The notes under the pieces were generated by a model. That model did no database searches. It was not told the origin of the DNA and worked only from the letters and a program-made list of their open reading frames with translations. From PALSA-270 sp963770245 (GTDB lineage: Bacteria; Acidobacteriota; Terriglobia; Terriglobales; Acidobacteriaceae), in contig CAVYOX010000008.1 in assembly GCA_963770245.1 (NCBI GenBank), forward strand, positions 62,001 to 126,000: a DNA stretch of 64,000 bases. The letters are read 5' to 3'. Positions 34,774 through 43,874 of the stretch are shown here, one piece after another. The translations under genes were made by a program, and so were the position numbers. The first letter of the stretch is position 1. The number at the start of each line of letters is the position of its first letter.

Positions 34774-35712
34774 GTGCCATCCTCTGCTCTGCTGGTAGTG
34801 GTGCTGGGGCCCACCGGAAGCGGCAAAACCGCTCTTTCGCTTGCCTTGGCCGAGCACTTCGACGGCGAGATCGTAAATTGTGATTCGGTCGCGATGTACC
34901 GCGAGTTCGAGATTGGCACGGCCCGACCGAACCTCGCCGAGCGCGCCCGCGTCCCCCACCATTTGCTCGATTTCGTCGATCCTACGGCCTCGATGACGGC
35001 CGGCGAATACGCTCGCCAGGCCCGCGCCCTGCTCGAAGAAATCAGCGCCCGAGGACGCTTGCCAGTCGTGGTGGGGGGAACCGGCCTCTACCTCCGGGCT
35101 TTGCTCGAAGGTCTTTTTCCCGGGCCGCAGCGCTCGGAGGAGCTGCGCGAGCGCTTGCGCCAGCGCGCGCAGAACAGAGGCTCTCTCTACCTGCATCGGC
35201 TATTGCGGCGTCTGGACGCCGCGGCCGCTCGAAGAATCCACGCCCACGACACCCCGAAGCTGATCCGCGCCATTGAAGTGTGCCTCAGCTCACGGCAGCC
35301 GATGAGCGAAGGCTGGAAACAGGGGCGCACTTCGCTCGAGGGATTTCGCATCGTGCGCCTCGGTCTGAATCCCGGCCGTGGCCCGCTCTACGAGCGCATC
35401 AACCGGCGGGCGCAGCAGATGTTCGCTGCCGGACTGATCGAAGAAACCGAGCGCCTGCTTGCGAGATATGGGGACGCCGCCTGGCCCCTGCGCTCGCTCG
35501 GCTACCAGCAGGTCGTGCAACTGCTGCGCGGCGAGATAGGGTCGGAAACCGTTCTCGAGGCCGTCCAGCAAGCCCATCGCAACTACGCCAAGCGTCAGAT
35601 GACCTGGTTCCGCCGCGAACCCGACGTTCGATGGCTCCCCGGCTTCGGAGACGACCCGGAAATCGAACGCCAGGCCTTCGCCGAAATCGCAGACCTCCAG
35701 GGTCGGCTCTGA
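34774..35712 (+). CDS. miaA: tRNA dimethylallyltransferase
   Basis: MiaA adds a dimethylallyl group to A37 of tRNAs reading UNN codons, using an isoprenoid that the ispD-ispF pathway supplies. The protein has P-loop LGPTGSGKTALSLALA, the motif NCDSVAMYREFEIGTARP, VVGGTGLYLRALLEGLFP and HDTPKLIRAIEVC, with a C-terminal QMTWFRRE. GTG 34774 gives 312 aa, the usual length; no other usual start codon lies between the predicted transcription start (about 34610) and the P-loop. Its best ribosome-binding candidate, GGAG, is 12 nt away, so coupling to the upstream short frame is attractive. Confidence 0.93.
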   Translation: MPSSALLVVVLGPTGSGKTALSLALAEHFDGEIVNCDSVAMYREFEIGTARPNLAERARVPHHLLDFVDPTASMTAGEYARQARALLEEISARGRLPVVVGGTGLYLRALLEGLFPGPQRSEELRERLRQRAQNRGSLYLHRLLRRLDAAAARRIHAHDTPKLIRAIEVCLSSRQPMSEGWKQGRTSLEGFRIVRLGLNPGRGPLYERINRRAQQMFAAGLIEETERLLARYGDAAWPLRSLGYQQVVQLLRGEIGSETVLEAVQQAHRNYAKRQMTWFRREPDVRWLPGFGDDPEIERQAFAEIADLQGRL

Positions 35713-35953
35713 CGCGGCTCCCAGTTTCCTGATGCCGGTCTCCGAGCCCAGAGGTTTTGACCCGGCGGAAAACGATTCTTACATTCCGGGGTTACATTCC
35801 GGGTTTACATTCCATTGCCAACCGGCCCGGGAACCGGCCAATCCTCCCGCGATCGAGCCCGGCCTCGAGCGGCAAAGGGTGGGCCGGAGCCCGGGGAAGG
35901 TCCGGCCCACGAAGCCGGTTCCGCCTGCATCGGTCCTCTGCTATCGTCTTCTC

Positions 35954-37843
35954 ATGCCTCGGCGCATGCTTCTGTTTCTGCTGTTGTTGCTGCCCTTTGC
36001 CCGTGCTCTTGCGCAAAACCGATATCGTCCACCCGGCCCCGTCCATCTTGATCGCAAAGGGGAAAAGTGGGCGGAGAAAACCCTGCACCGGCTTTCACTC
36101 GAGGAAAAGGTCGGGCAGGTGTTCATGATCTGGGTGCGGGCGCAGTACCTCAACATCGATAGCCCGGAATCGGTTCAACTCCGCGCTCTCATGAGCCAAT
36201 ATCACATCGGATCGTTTGCCATGACTGTGCCTTACGATCCGCCGTTCCTCTATCGCACTCAGCCTTATGAGGCAGCGGAGTTGCTGAATCGCCTGCAGAC
36301 GGATTCCAAACTGCCGTTGCTGATCGCCGCCGACTTCGAGCGCGGCCTCACCATGCGCCTCCATGGGGCGACCGAGTTCCCTCACGCCATGGCTTTCGGC
36401 GCTGCCGGCAAGCTCGATTACGCCGAAGCCTTCGGCCGAACCACCGCGCAGGAAGCTCGCGCCATCGGCGTGCACTGGAATTTTTTCCCCGTGGCCGACG
36501 TAAACTCGAACCCCGCCAACCCCATCATCAACACGCGCTCTTTCGGCTCCGACCCGCAGCAGGTCGGGAACCTGGTCGCTGCTTATATCCGCGGCGCGCG
36601 GGCCAACGGAATGATGACTACGGCCAAGCACTTCCCCGGGCACGGCGACACCCTGACGGACTCCCATCTCGGTGTGGCCAGCGTGAGCGCTGATATGTCG
36701 CATCTGCAGTCGGTGGAACTCCCGCCCTTCCGCCAAGCGATCGCGGCGGGAGTAGATTCCGTCATGGTCGCGCACGTCACGGTGCCTGCTCTCGAGCCCG
36801 ATTCGAACCGCGTCGCCTCCACTTCGCCCGCAATCGTCAGCGATTTGCTCAAACGCCAACTCGGGTTCCAGGGACTGGTGATCACCGACGCGCTCGACAT
36901 GGCCGGTCTCACGCGTCTCTACGCCTCGAGTATCGGCCGCGCCGCCGTCGACGCCTTCAAGGCTGGCAACGACGTTCTGCTCATTCCGGCGGATCTTGAC
37001 GCGTCCTATCAGGCCTTGCTCGAGGCCGTCCGGAGCGGTGAAATCCCCCGGGAGCGCCTCGATCGCTCGGTCCTTAAGATATTGAAAGCAAAAGCATCCC
37101 TGGGTCTGGAGAAGAATCGCCTGGTGGACATCGACCAGGTCTCGACCCTGGTCGGCCGGCCAGAAAACTTGGCGCTTGGCCAGCAGATCGCCGCCGAAGC
37201 CATTACCCTGGTGCGCGACAACGGCAAGATTCTACCGCTGAAACCATCCGGAACTGTTGCCGGCGGGCTTCCGTATCAGAAGTTAGAGGCAGTGCACAAA
37301 CAAGTCGTAGCCGTAATTTTCACCGAGGACGTGCGCACGGCAGCCGGACGCGAATTCGAGATTCAGTTGAAAGACCGTGTGCCCGATGCTCATGTCATCT
37401 ATGTCGATCCGCGAATCGCCGGCGCCGAGTCGAATGAAATTCTCAGCGCGGTGCACGACGCCCGAACCGTGGTCGCCGCGGCGTACTCGGTTCCGACGGC
37501 AGGTAAAGCCATCGAGGGAGCCAACGGTCTGGTCAATTCGGTTGCGCTCGCCGGAGCCAGCGCCGCCCTCCTGCAGCAAATACTCGCCCATGACGCTGAG
37601 AAAACCGTCGTCCTGGCCATGGGGAACCCTTATTTGGCACAAGACTTCCCCGCGATTGAGGATTATGTTTGTACTTTCTCGAACGCGGCGGTTTCAGAAG
37701 TCAGCGTGGTGAAAGCTCTGTTCGGAGAAATTGCGATTCATGGTCATTTGCCGGTCAGCATTCCGGGCGTCGCCGAGCGCGGCACCGGAATCGAAGTTCC
37801 CGCAGTTCTGGCTTCAAAAGGAGGCCCCCATGCGAATCACTAG
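35954..37843 (+). CDS. Exported GH3 beta-N-acetylglucosaminidase (NagZ-like)
   Basis: This 629-aa glycosidase has a signal peptide (MLLFLLLLLPFARALA). The barrel has IAADFERGLTMRL, the NagZ signature TAKHFPGHGDTLTDSHLG with the catalytic His-Asp loop, and the nucleophile in VITDALDMAGL. A C-terminal alpha/beta domain (about 415-620) makes it as long as Bacillus NagZ (YbbD), not the 340-aa enterobacterial form. It probably trims GlcNAc from muropeptides. TGC plus TATCGT (35942-35947) ends 6 nt before ATG 35954, so the message may be leaderless. The downstream lipoprotein overlaps by 14 nt. Confidence 0.9.
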   Translation: MPRRMLLFLLLLLPFARALAQNRYRPPGPVHLDRKGEKWAEKTLHRLSLEEKVGQVFMIWVRAQYLNIDSPESVQLRALMSQYHIGSFAMTVPYDPPFLYRTQPYEAAELLNRLQTDSKLPLLIAADFERGLTMRLHGATEFPHAMAFGAAGKLDYAEAFGRTTAQEARAIGVHWNFFPVADVNSNPANPIINTRSFGSDPQQVGNLVAAYIRGARANGMMTTAKHFPGHGDTLTDSHLGVASVSADMSHLQSVELPPFRQAIAAGVDSVMVAHVTVPALEPDSNRVASTSPAIVSDLLKRQLGFQGLVITDALDMAGLTRLYASSIGRAAVDAFKAGNDVLLIPADLDASYQALLEAVRSGEIPRERLDRSVLKILKAKASLGLEKNRLVDIDQVSTLVGRPENLALGQQIAAEAITLVRDNGKILPLKPSGTVAGGLPYQKLEAVHKQVVAVIFTEDVRTAAGREFEIQLKDRVPDAHVIYVDPRIAGAESNEILSAVHDARTVVAAAYSVPTAGKAIEGANGLVNSVALAGASAALLQQILAHDAEKTVVLAMGNPYLAQDFPAIEDYVCTFSNAAVSEVSVVKALFGEIAIHGHLPVSIPGVAERGTGIEVPAVLASKGGPHANH

Positions 37844-38429
37844 ACGGCCGGCACCTGCTGGGTGCGCCAGCCGATCGTGGATCCCATCGGCCCTGGCTCT
37901 GGTCCTAATGGCCTGGCTGCCCGCCTGCAGCATCAGTGTGAAGAAGGACGATAGCGGCCAGGACAAGAAGGTCGACATCAACACTCCGTTCGGCGGAATT
38001 CACGTCGACAAGAGCGCCGACGCGCGCGATACCGGCATTCCCGTTTATCCCGGGGCTCATGTTCGAGAGAAGACGGGCGAGGGCGAGGACAAGAGCGCCA
38101 ATGTCGACATTTCAGGCATGGGCTATGGCGTGAAAGTGGTCGCCGTCGACTACGAGTCCGGCGCTACCCCTTCCGCCCTCATCTCCTACTATAAGACGGC
38201 TCTGAAAAAGTACGGCGATGTCCTCGAATGCCACACGAACGATGTGAGCTATGAGCGAGACTCAAAGAGCATGTCCAAAGAGCTGACCTGCGGGCCCGAC
38301 ACCGGCAGCAATGTCGAACTCAAAGCCGGCAGCCGCGACAATCAGCGCATCGTGGCCATCAAGCCTCGAGACCAGGGTTCCGAGTTCACTTTGGTGTATG
38401 TCCAAACCCATGGGAAGGACACGATTTGA
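37830..38429 (+). CDS. Putative lipoprotein of unknown function
   Basis: From ATG 37830 (GGAGG 5 nt upstream, inside the end of the GH3 gene) the protein has 199 aa. A lipobox-like LPAC follows a hydrophobic segment (ALALVLMAWLPAC), so it is probably lipid-anchored. The mature part has INTPFGGIHVDKSADARDTGIPVYPGA and ends with a beta-rich region. I recall similar proteins in acidobacteria with no known role. The 14-nt overlap with the GH3 gene implies one transcript and coupled translation, so it may assist in cell-wall recycling or modification. Confidence 0.72.
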   Translation: MRITRRPAPAGCASRSWIPSALALVLMAWLPACSISVKKDDSGQDKKVDINTPFGGIHVDKSADARDTGIPVYPGAHVREKTGEGEDKSANVDISGMGYGVKVVAVDYESGATPSALISYYKTALKKYGDVLECHTNDVSYERDSKSMSKELTCGPDTGSNVELKAGSRDNQRIVAIKPRDQGSEFTLVYVQTHGKDTI

Positions 38430-38494
38430 AAGCGATCTGCGCCCGGTTCCCCGTTCTTGCCTCGCTCGGCTGCCCTGCTGTACCTTGAAACTCC

Positions 38495-39139
38495 GTGGAA
38501 CATCCCTGTTACCGATGCGCAACCGCGGTCGAGGATGGCGTTGCTTTCTGTCCGCAATGCAGCGCGCCGCAGATTCGCGTGGGCGGCGGAACAACGACCG
38601 AGACCATGGCAGTTTCGGAAACCCCGCTCAGCGATCCGTCTTCTTCCCGTTCTGTCCTTCCCGCCGCGCCCATCGATTGGCCGCAGGCACTGTCTTCGGC
38701 GGCTCGCGCCGGAGTCATTGCCGCCATCCTGATGATCATTCCGCTGGGCGCCTCGGTTGGCCTGGGCATGCTGGCGGCGGGATTCCTTTCTGTCCTGTTT
38801 TACCGGCGCCGCGTCCCCAGCGCGAATCCGGGGCCGGGGACGGGGGCTCGCCTGGGTGCGGTTAGCGGAGCGCTCGCTTTCGTCTTTTTTGGGCTCCTGA
38901 CAGCACTTTTTCGTGCCGGCAGCGAGTTTCGTTCCGCGCTCGGCCAGGCGGTCGAGCAAGCTGCGGCGCGAAACTCCGATCCCCAGGCCCAGCAATTGTT
39001 CGAGTACTTGAAGACTCCACAGGGCCTTGACCTGGTCTTAATCATGGGAGTGATCATGATGTTGATCGTCTTCCTGATGGTCTCGAGCCTCGGCGGAGCG
39101 ATCGGCGCCGCCATGCTGCACCGCAAGGACCGGCTGTAA
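38495..39139 (+). CDS. Zinc-ribbon membrane protein of unknown function
   Basis: The 214-aa protein starts with a zinc ribbon (HPCYRCATAVEDGVAFCPQC, ligands CxxC and CxxC). A disordered Ser/Thr/Pro linker and about four transmembrane segments follow (for example AAILMIIPLGASVGLGMLAA and LIMGVIMMLIVFLMVSSLGG). The Zn domain should face the cytoplasm. The start GTG is preceded by TACCTT 8 nt upstream and no ribosome-binding site. Such fusions are common in acidobacteria; no activity is known to me. Confidence 0.72.
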   Translation: MEHPCYRCATAVEDGVAFCPQCSAPQIRVGGGTTTETMAVSETPLSDPSSSRSVLPAAPIDWPQALSSAARAGVIAAILMIIPLGASVGLGMLAAGFLSVLFYRRRVPSANPGPGTGARLGAVSGALAFVFFGLLTALFRAGSEFRSALGQAVEQAAARNSDPQAQQLFEYLKTPQGLDLVLIMGVIMMLIVFLMVSSLGGAIGAAMLHRKDRL

Positions 39140-39303
39140 GGCGGGGGCGGTTCGCTCCCCGGATGGCCCCCGGCAGCGGCTTCCCGGAAGGGGGGAAAGG
39201 TCTGGGCCATGAAATCAGCGCTATGCCGATTGGGGGGGCGCCGACCCACTCGCCTAGGGGATTGATTCGGGAGCACTTAGGCGATGCACCGTGCGATTCT
39301 GTC

Positions 39304-39333
39304 TTGCTCCAGACGGCTTCGCCCGCGTATGAT
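39304..39333 (+). promoter_or_regulatory. Promoter of pyrR-pyrB-pyrC
   Basis: TTGCTC (39304-39309) and TATGAT (39328-39333) are 18 nt apart. Transcription should begin near 39340, so the message is close to leaderless and has no room for a 5' attenuator before pyrR. Confidence 0.58.
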
Positions 39334-39342
39334 GCAGCGTCC

Positions 39343-39918
39343 ATGCCTCCGAAATTGCCCCCCCGGTCCACCGGTTTGCACGAGAAGGCTCAGCTGATGT
39401 CTGAGTCGGAGATCGAGCGCACCCTGGTGCGCCTGGCCCACGAAATCATGGAGAAAAACAACGGGGCCAAGGACCTAGGCTTGGTTGGCATCCGGCGGCG
39501 TGGCGTTCCTCTGGCCGAGCGCTTGTCGCAACTCATTCAGCGGATCGAGAAGAGTCCGGTGCCGGTGGGCACGCTCGATATCACGCTCTATCGCGATGAT
39601 CTTTCCACCCTAGGCCCCAAACCGGTTGTACAAAAGACCGAAATTGGATTTCCCGTCACCGGCAAGAACGTCATTCTGGTCGATGATGTGCTCTATACCG
39701 GCCGCACGGTGCGCGCTGGCATGGATGCGTTGTTCCGCCAGGGACGCCCCCGGAAGGTTCAGCTGTGTGTGCTGATCGATCGCGGCCACCGCGAGCTGCC
39801 GATCGAAGCGAGCTTTGTGGGCCGCAAAGTGCAAACCACGGACCAGGAGATCATTAAGGTGCAGTTGCGCGAGGTCGACGACGTGGACAAAGTGCTGCTG
39901 GTGGAGAAACGAACCTAG
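39343..39918 (+). CDS. pyrR: PyrR: pyrimidine operon regulator / uracil phosphoribosyltransferase
   Basis: PyrR binds UMP-loaded RNA to attenuate pyr genes and can also convert uracil to UMP. From ATG 39343 it has 191 aa. The PRPP-binding loop is VILVDDVLYTGRTVRAGMDAL, with GIRRRGVPLAERL and LDITLYRDDL, the family landmarks. The N-terminus before MSESEIERT is about 17 residues longer than in Bacillus PyrR. Earlier in-frame starts reach 39163, upstream of the predicted promoter, and are not chosen. It is followed by pyrB (43 nt) and pyrC. Confidence 0.93.
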   Translation: MPPKLPPRSTGLHEKAQLMSESEIERTLVRLAHEIMEKNNGAKDLGLVGIRRRGVPLAERLSQLIQRIEKSPVPVGTLDITLYRDDLSTLGPKPVVQKTEIGFPVTGKNVILVDDVLYTGRTVRAGMDALFRQGRPRKVQLCVLIDRGHRELPIEASFVGRKVQTTDQEIIKVQLREVDDVDKVLLVEKRT

Positions 39919-39961
39919 GGGCGGAGGAGTCCAAAGGGCTTTGGGGGCCCTGCCCCGGACC

Positions 39962-40906
39962 ATGAGTACAAGCCAAAAACTGTCTCCAACCCGGGCGAAG
40001 GCGGCGCACGGTTCTCTGCTGGGGATCGAACATTGTGAGCCGGCGGAAATCCTCGGATTGCTCAAGCTGGCGCGCCGCATGAACCCGCTCAAGCCGCGCC
40101 TGCTCCTTCGGGGCAAACGCGTGCTCCTTCTTTTCTACGAGGCATCCACGCGGACGCGCAGTTCTTTTGAGGTTGCCGCCAAGTCGATGGGCGCCATGAC
40201 TACGCTGGTTCTCTCGAGCGGATCGAGCATCGAGAAGGGCGAGTCGCTGCTGGACACAGCCTACACCCTGCGAGCCGTAGGCGCCGACGTCATTGTGATT
40301 CGCCATCCCCGTGCCGGCGCACCTCACCTGATGGCTTCGCACCTGGATATTCCGGTCATCAACGCCGGCGACGGCATGCACGAACATCCCTCGCAAGCTC
40401 TGCTCGATACCTATACCATCCTGCGTCACAAGAAAACCCTCAAGGGATTACAAGTCGCCATCGTCGGCGACATCTATCACAGCCGGGTAGCGCGCTCCGC
40501 GATTCACCTGCTCAGCAAGTTCGGAGCCAAGATCACGCTCTGCGGGCCCCCGGAGTTTCTCCCGGAGCTGGCTACGAGCCTCGCCCCCGGCTTGCACATC
40601 AGCCGGACGGTGGAGGAATCGGTCCATGGCGCGGATGTCGTCATGGTCTTGCGAGTCCAGAAGGAACGCCTGGCGGGTCAGAAAATCAGCGTGCAGGACT
40701 ATGTCGCACGCTATCAGATGACGATGGCCCGGCTGAAGCTGGCGAAGGCGGACGCGCTCCTGATGCATCCCGGCCCTATCATCCGAGGCCTCGAGCTTAC
40801 TTGGGAAGTGGCCGATTGCCCGCAATCCGCCATCGTCGAAGAGGTGCGCAACGGAGTTCCGGTGCGCATGGCAATCCTGGCCAAGGCCTTGGGGAAGGCG
40901 CGCTGA
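39962..40906 (+). CDS. pyrB: Aspartate carbamoyltransferase catalytic subunit
   Basis: PyrB joins carbamoyl phosphate and aspartate in de novo pyrimidine synthesis. From ATG 39962 it has 314 aa. The carbamoyl-phosphate site is EASTRTRSSFEVAA, with HPSQALLDTYT, the aspartate-side motif MVLRVQKER and HPGPIIRG near the end. The earlier in-frame start at 39815 lies inside pyrR and is rejected. No clear ribosome-binding site is seen. No pyrI regulatory-subunit gene is nearby. Confidence 0.95.
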   Translation: MSTSQKLSPTRAKAAHGSLLGIEHCEPAEILGLLKLARRMNPLKPRLLLRGKRVLLLFYEASTRTRSSFEVAAKSMGAMTTLVLSSGSSIEKGESLLDTAYTLRAVGADVIVIRHPRAGAPHLMASHLDIPVINAGDGMHEHPSQALLDTYTILRHKKTLKGLQVAIVGDIYHSRVARSAIHLLSKFGAKITLCGPPEFLPELATSLAPGLHISRTVEESVHGADVVMVLRVQKERLAGQKISVQDYVARYQMTMARLKLAKADALLMHPGPIIRGLELTWEVADCPQSAIVEEVRNGVPVRMAILAKALGKAR

Positions 40907-41003
40907 GGCGATCGATTTCCGTCCCGCGGATGGGCGCCGAACGACGCCTGTCGACACATGCGGGCTTCACGGGGAAGGGAAGTTCAGAGGCCGGCCGTTC
41001 GAA

Positions 41004-42314
41004 ATGAAGCAGAACCAGCGAAGATCGAGCAGTCTGCTGATTCGAGGGGGACACGTCATCGATCCCGCCTCTCGGATCGACTCGCCCATGGACGTCCTGC
41101 TGCGCGACGGACGTGTGGCCGAACTTGCACCCCCGAACAAGATCCGGGGAAGCACGGCAGACGACTTCGACGCGCGCGGGCTGATCGTTGCCCCTGGCTT
41201 CATCGATCTCCACGTTCACTTGCGCGAGCCCGGGCAGGGCTACAAGGAGACGATTGCCACGGGGACGGCGGCCGCGGCAGCCGGCGGTTTCACCTCCGTC
41301 TGCGCGATGCCGAACACGCAGCCCGTGGTCGATTCGCCAGAATGGGTTACCTGGATCCAACAGCCGCAGCATGGAGCCGTGGTCAATGTCTTTCCCGTCG
41401 GTGCCGCCACCAAAGCGAGCAAAGGGGCGGCTCTTACAGACTTTCGCGCGCTCCAGCGGGCCGGCGCGGTGGCCGTCACCGATGACGGCAAGCCCATCCT
41501 CAACGACGGCATCATGCGGGAGACCCTGCGGCTGGCGGCCGAAATAAGTTTTCCGGTCATCCAGCACGCCGAAGATACCCGCGAAACCGAAGGCTGCTCG
41601 ATGAATGAAGGTCCCACCTCGTTCCGTCTGGGACTGCGCGGGATGAAAGCGTCGGCCGAGGCCTCCATCGTCGAGCGCGACGTGGCGCTGGCGCAGCAGT
41701 TCACCGGAGCGCGTCTGCATGTGGCGCATCTTTCGACGGCCGAGGCACTGAAGGCGGTGCGCCGGGGCAAACGCGGCAAGGTCCGCGTCACCTGCGAAGT
41801 CACACCCCACCACTTTGCGCTGACGGACGCCGATGTAGGAGAGTACGACACCAACTGCAAGATGAATCCGCCGCTGCGTTCGGCCTCGGACCGCGAAGCG
41901 ATTCTCGTGGCCCTGGCAGATGGCACCGTGGATGCCATCGCCACCGACCATGCTCCCCACGCCATGCACGAGAAATGCATCGAGTTTGAGCGGGCCGCTT
42001 TCGGCATCACCGGCCTCGAGACTGCAGTCGGCCTGGCGGTGACCCGGCTGCATCGCGAGCAGGGGATTCCGCTGGCGCGGATCGTTGAGCTCTTTACGGC
42101 CGGCCCGGCGCGGGTGGTTGACCTGCGCGGACGGGGCACCCTCGCTCGCGGCAGCGTTGCCGACCTCACCATTTTCGATCCCAAGAAGCGCTGGACTTTT
42201 GCCGCAGCGAAGTCCCACTCCAAGTCGCACAACACACCCTTCGATGGCTGGCAGCTCACGGGAAAAGTGGTGGCGACCATCGTAGGAGGGCGCATCGTCT
42301 ACCAGGCCGACTAG
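41004..42314 (+). CDS. pyrC: Dihydroorotase
   Basis: This zinc amidohydrolase closes carbamoyl aspartate to dihydroorotate. The 436-aa protein has the metal motif GFIDLHVHLREPGQGYKE, CAMPNTQPVVD, VIQHAEDTRETEG, HVAHLST, EVTPHHFAL and ATDHAPH. This is the class I (PyrC/AllB-like) form with an intact active site, so it is catalytic, not the inactive partner found with some PyrB enzymes. It lies 97 nt after pyrB, and its stop is followed within 3 nt by the stop of the convergent HAD gene. Confidence 0.95.
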   Translation: MKQNQRRSSSLLIRGGHVIDPASRIDSPMDVLLRDGRVAELAPPNKIRGSTADDFDARGLIVAPGFIDLHVHLREPGQGYKETIATGTAAAAAGGFTSVCAMPNTQPVVDSPEWVTWIQQPQHGAVVNVFPVGAATKASKGAALTDFRALQRAGAVAVTDDGKPILNDGIMRETLRLAAEISFPVIQHAEDTRETEGCSMNEGPTSFRLGLRGMKASAEASIVERDVALAQQFTGARLHVAHLSTAEALKAVRRGKRGKVRVTCEVTPHHFALTDADVGEYDTNCKMNPPLRSASDREAILVALADGTVDAIATDHAPHAMHEKCIEFERAAFGITGLETAVGLAVTRLHREQGIPLARIVELFTAGPARVVDLRGRGTLARGSVADLTIFDPKKRWTFAAAKSHSKSHNTPFDGWQLTGKVVATIVGGRIVYQAD

Positions 42315-42316
42315 CC

Positions 42317-43015
42317 CTAGCGCCCGATTATCAGATCGACCAATCCGCAGAGCGTGGAGACTTCGAGGCCAGGCTGGGCGGAGCCAGCCTTTACGGCGCC
42401 GACACCCGAGCGGCGGGAGGGGCGATTCACCCACACGGTCGCGAGGCCGAGCGCTTGGGCTGGGATGACGTCGTGGTACACGCTTTGCCCGATGTGAAGC
42501 CATCGCTCGGGCGCGACCCCGATTCTTTGCTCGGCCAATTTGAAGATGGCAAGCGATGGCTTGTAGGCGCGCGCCTGTTGCGCGGTAATCACGTGGTCGA
42601 ATTCGACGCCGAGTTTCGGGGCGGTCGAGCGGAACAGGTCATCATCGACGTTAGACAGGATGCCGAGCGAATAGCGTTGCTGGAGCTGGCGAAGCGCGGC
42701 GACCGTATCCCCAAAGGCCTGCCAGTGAGCCAGCGATTCGGGCAGTGAGTTGAGCTCTTCCTCGGTGGGCGTGAAGCGAAGACAGTTCCCCAGCCCGCGC
42801 ACGACCGACCGCAGAACTTCGCGATACGGGTGAAACGGGCCCCCCTCGGCCTCGGCTTCTAGTTCGCCGTAGAGTTCGAGGAGCGCGGGATCGGCGATGG
42901 TCTTGCCGTGTCGGGCGAGGATCGGACGCAAGGCAGAGAAGATGCCCGTTTCCCAGTCGATTAAGGTTCCATAGCAGTCGAAGGTGAGCACCTGGAAACG
43001 GGCGAAATCAACCAT
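42317..43015 (-). CDS. HAD-superfamily hydrolase (haloacid dehalogenase-like)
   Basis: The 232-aa protein has the HAD nucleophile motif LTFDCYGTLIDWE, motif II ILSNVDDDLF, the Lys of AYKPSLAIF and motif IV HIGQSVYHDVIPA. The DCYGTL and following W-E pattern is closest to L-2-haloacid dehalogenase-like proteins, but many of these are phosphatases. There is no signal peptide. It converges on pyrC. The substrate is not known. Confidence 0.86.
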   Translation of the reverse strand: MVDFARFQVLTFDCYGTLIDWETGIFSALRPILARHGKTIADPALLELYGELEAEAEGGPFHPYREVLRSVVRGLGNCLRFTPTEEELNSLPESLAHWQAFGDTVAALRQLQQRYSLGILSNVDDDLFRSTAPKLGVEFDHVITAQQARAYKPSLAIFKLAEQRIGVAPERWLHIGQSVYHDVIPAQALGLATVWVNRPSRRSGVGAVKAGSAQPGLEVSTLCGLVDLIIGR

Positions 43016-43096
43016 GGGGGCCTTCCGCCCTCAGCTCTGAGGTTCGGCGGGCAACGGCGCGCCTGGCAGCTCAACGGAGGGCCGCGAGGGAACAGC

Positions 43097-43774
43097 TTAT
43101 TTCAGTTCGAGCGGTTGCTCAAGTTTGAAGCTGAGAGCGGACTCCGCCGGCAAAACGATTTCCTTGTTGCCGGTGAAAGAGCCTCCCGCAGCACCGGCCC
43201 CTGCGCCCGCCGCAGCGCCGATGGCTGCGCCCTTGCCGCCTCCAGCGAGAGCCCCGATCAGGGCGCCAAAGCCAGCGCCGCCGCCGGCCATCATTCCGGT
43301 CCGCTTGCCTTTTCCCTTGATGGCACGAACGAGCGAGACAGTTTTGATCGGTTCATTGACACCGTTGATGCTCAGCGACGTCAGCCTCAGTTGCAAGCGT
43401 GCGCCACCGGCGATGTGCCCGAGCGCCTTCGCGTCGACCACCGTTCCGGAAGCGGTTGTGCCCTGGGGAATGGCGGTCTGCCCATTGACTTCCACGGCTC
43501 GCGCCACGGTTGCCGAGAACGACTGCCCAGGCTGGCTGATCTTCGAGCCCACAGTTTGCCCGAGGCGCACCGTCAGTTCGGTGCCGGCGGGAACCACCAG
43601 CGGCGTCGCCGGCGGAGGCGGTGTTTTCGTCGAACCTGCGGAGGCGGGTAGATTCGTGGTGCTCGAGGAGCTGGTGTCGCCCGAACCATTCGCACCGGTG
43701 GGTTTGCTGCTGCAGCCCGAAAGGGCGAAGGACAGGCACAGAGTCAAAAACAGCGCTGTCAAGCGCACTCGCAT
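43097..43774 (-). CDS. Lipoprotein with glycine-zipper segment
   Basis: The 225-aa protein has a lipoprotein signal ending LSGCSSKP. A Ser/Thr/Pro-rich linker leads to a beta-rich domain (PAGTELTVRLGQTVGSKISQ) and a glycine-rich helical hairpin (about 160-200, GAGFGALIGALAGGG) typical of outer-membrane glycine zippers. GAGGAGG lies before the ATG. Its place next to the HAD gene does not reveal a role. It is probably an envelope-associated protein. Confidence 0.75.
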   Translation of the reverse strand: MRVRLTALFLTLCLSFALSGCSSKPTGANGSGDTSSSSTTNLPASAGSTKTPPPPATPLVVPAGTELTVRLGQTVGSKISQPGQSFSATVARAVEVNGQTAIPQGTTASGTVVDAKALGHIAGGARLQLRLTSLSINGVNEPIKTVSLVRAIKGKGKRTGMMAGGGAGFGALIGALAGGGKGAAIGAAAGAGAGAAGGSFTGNKEIVLPAESALSFKLEQPLELK

Positions 43775-43874
43775 CGCTTCCTCCTCAACCGGATGGGCGT
43801 ACCCAGAGTAAGGCGGGCGAACCGGCTTTCACAAGTGAATTGGGGGGAACAGAAGTACATTGTCCGAGGTCGGC

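Noticed and set aside
40797..42503. 568-codon minus-strand frame across pyrC
   Set aside because: Antisense shadow of the dihydroorotase gene in GC-rich DNA.
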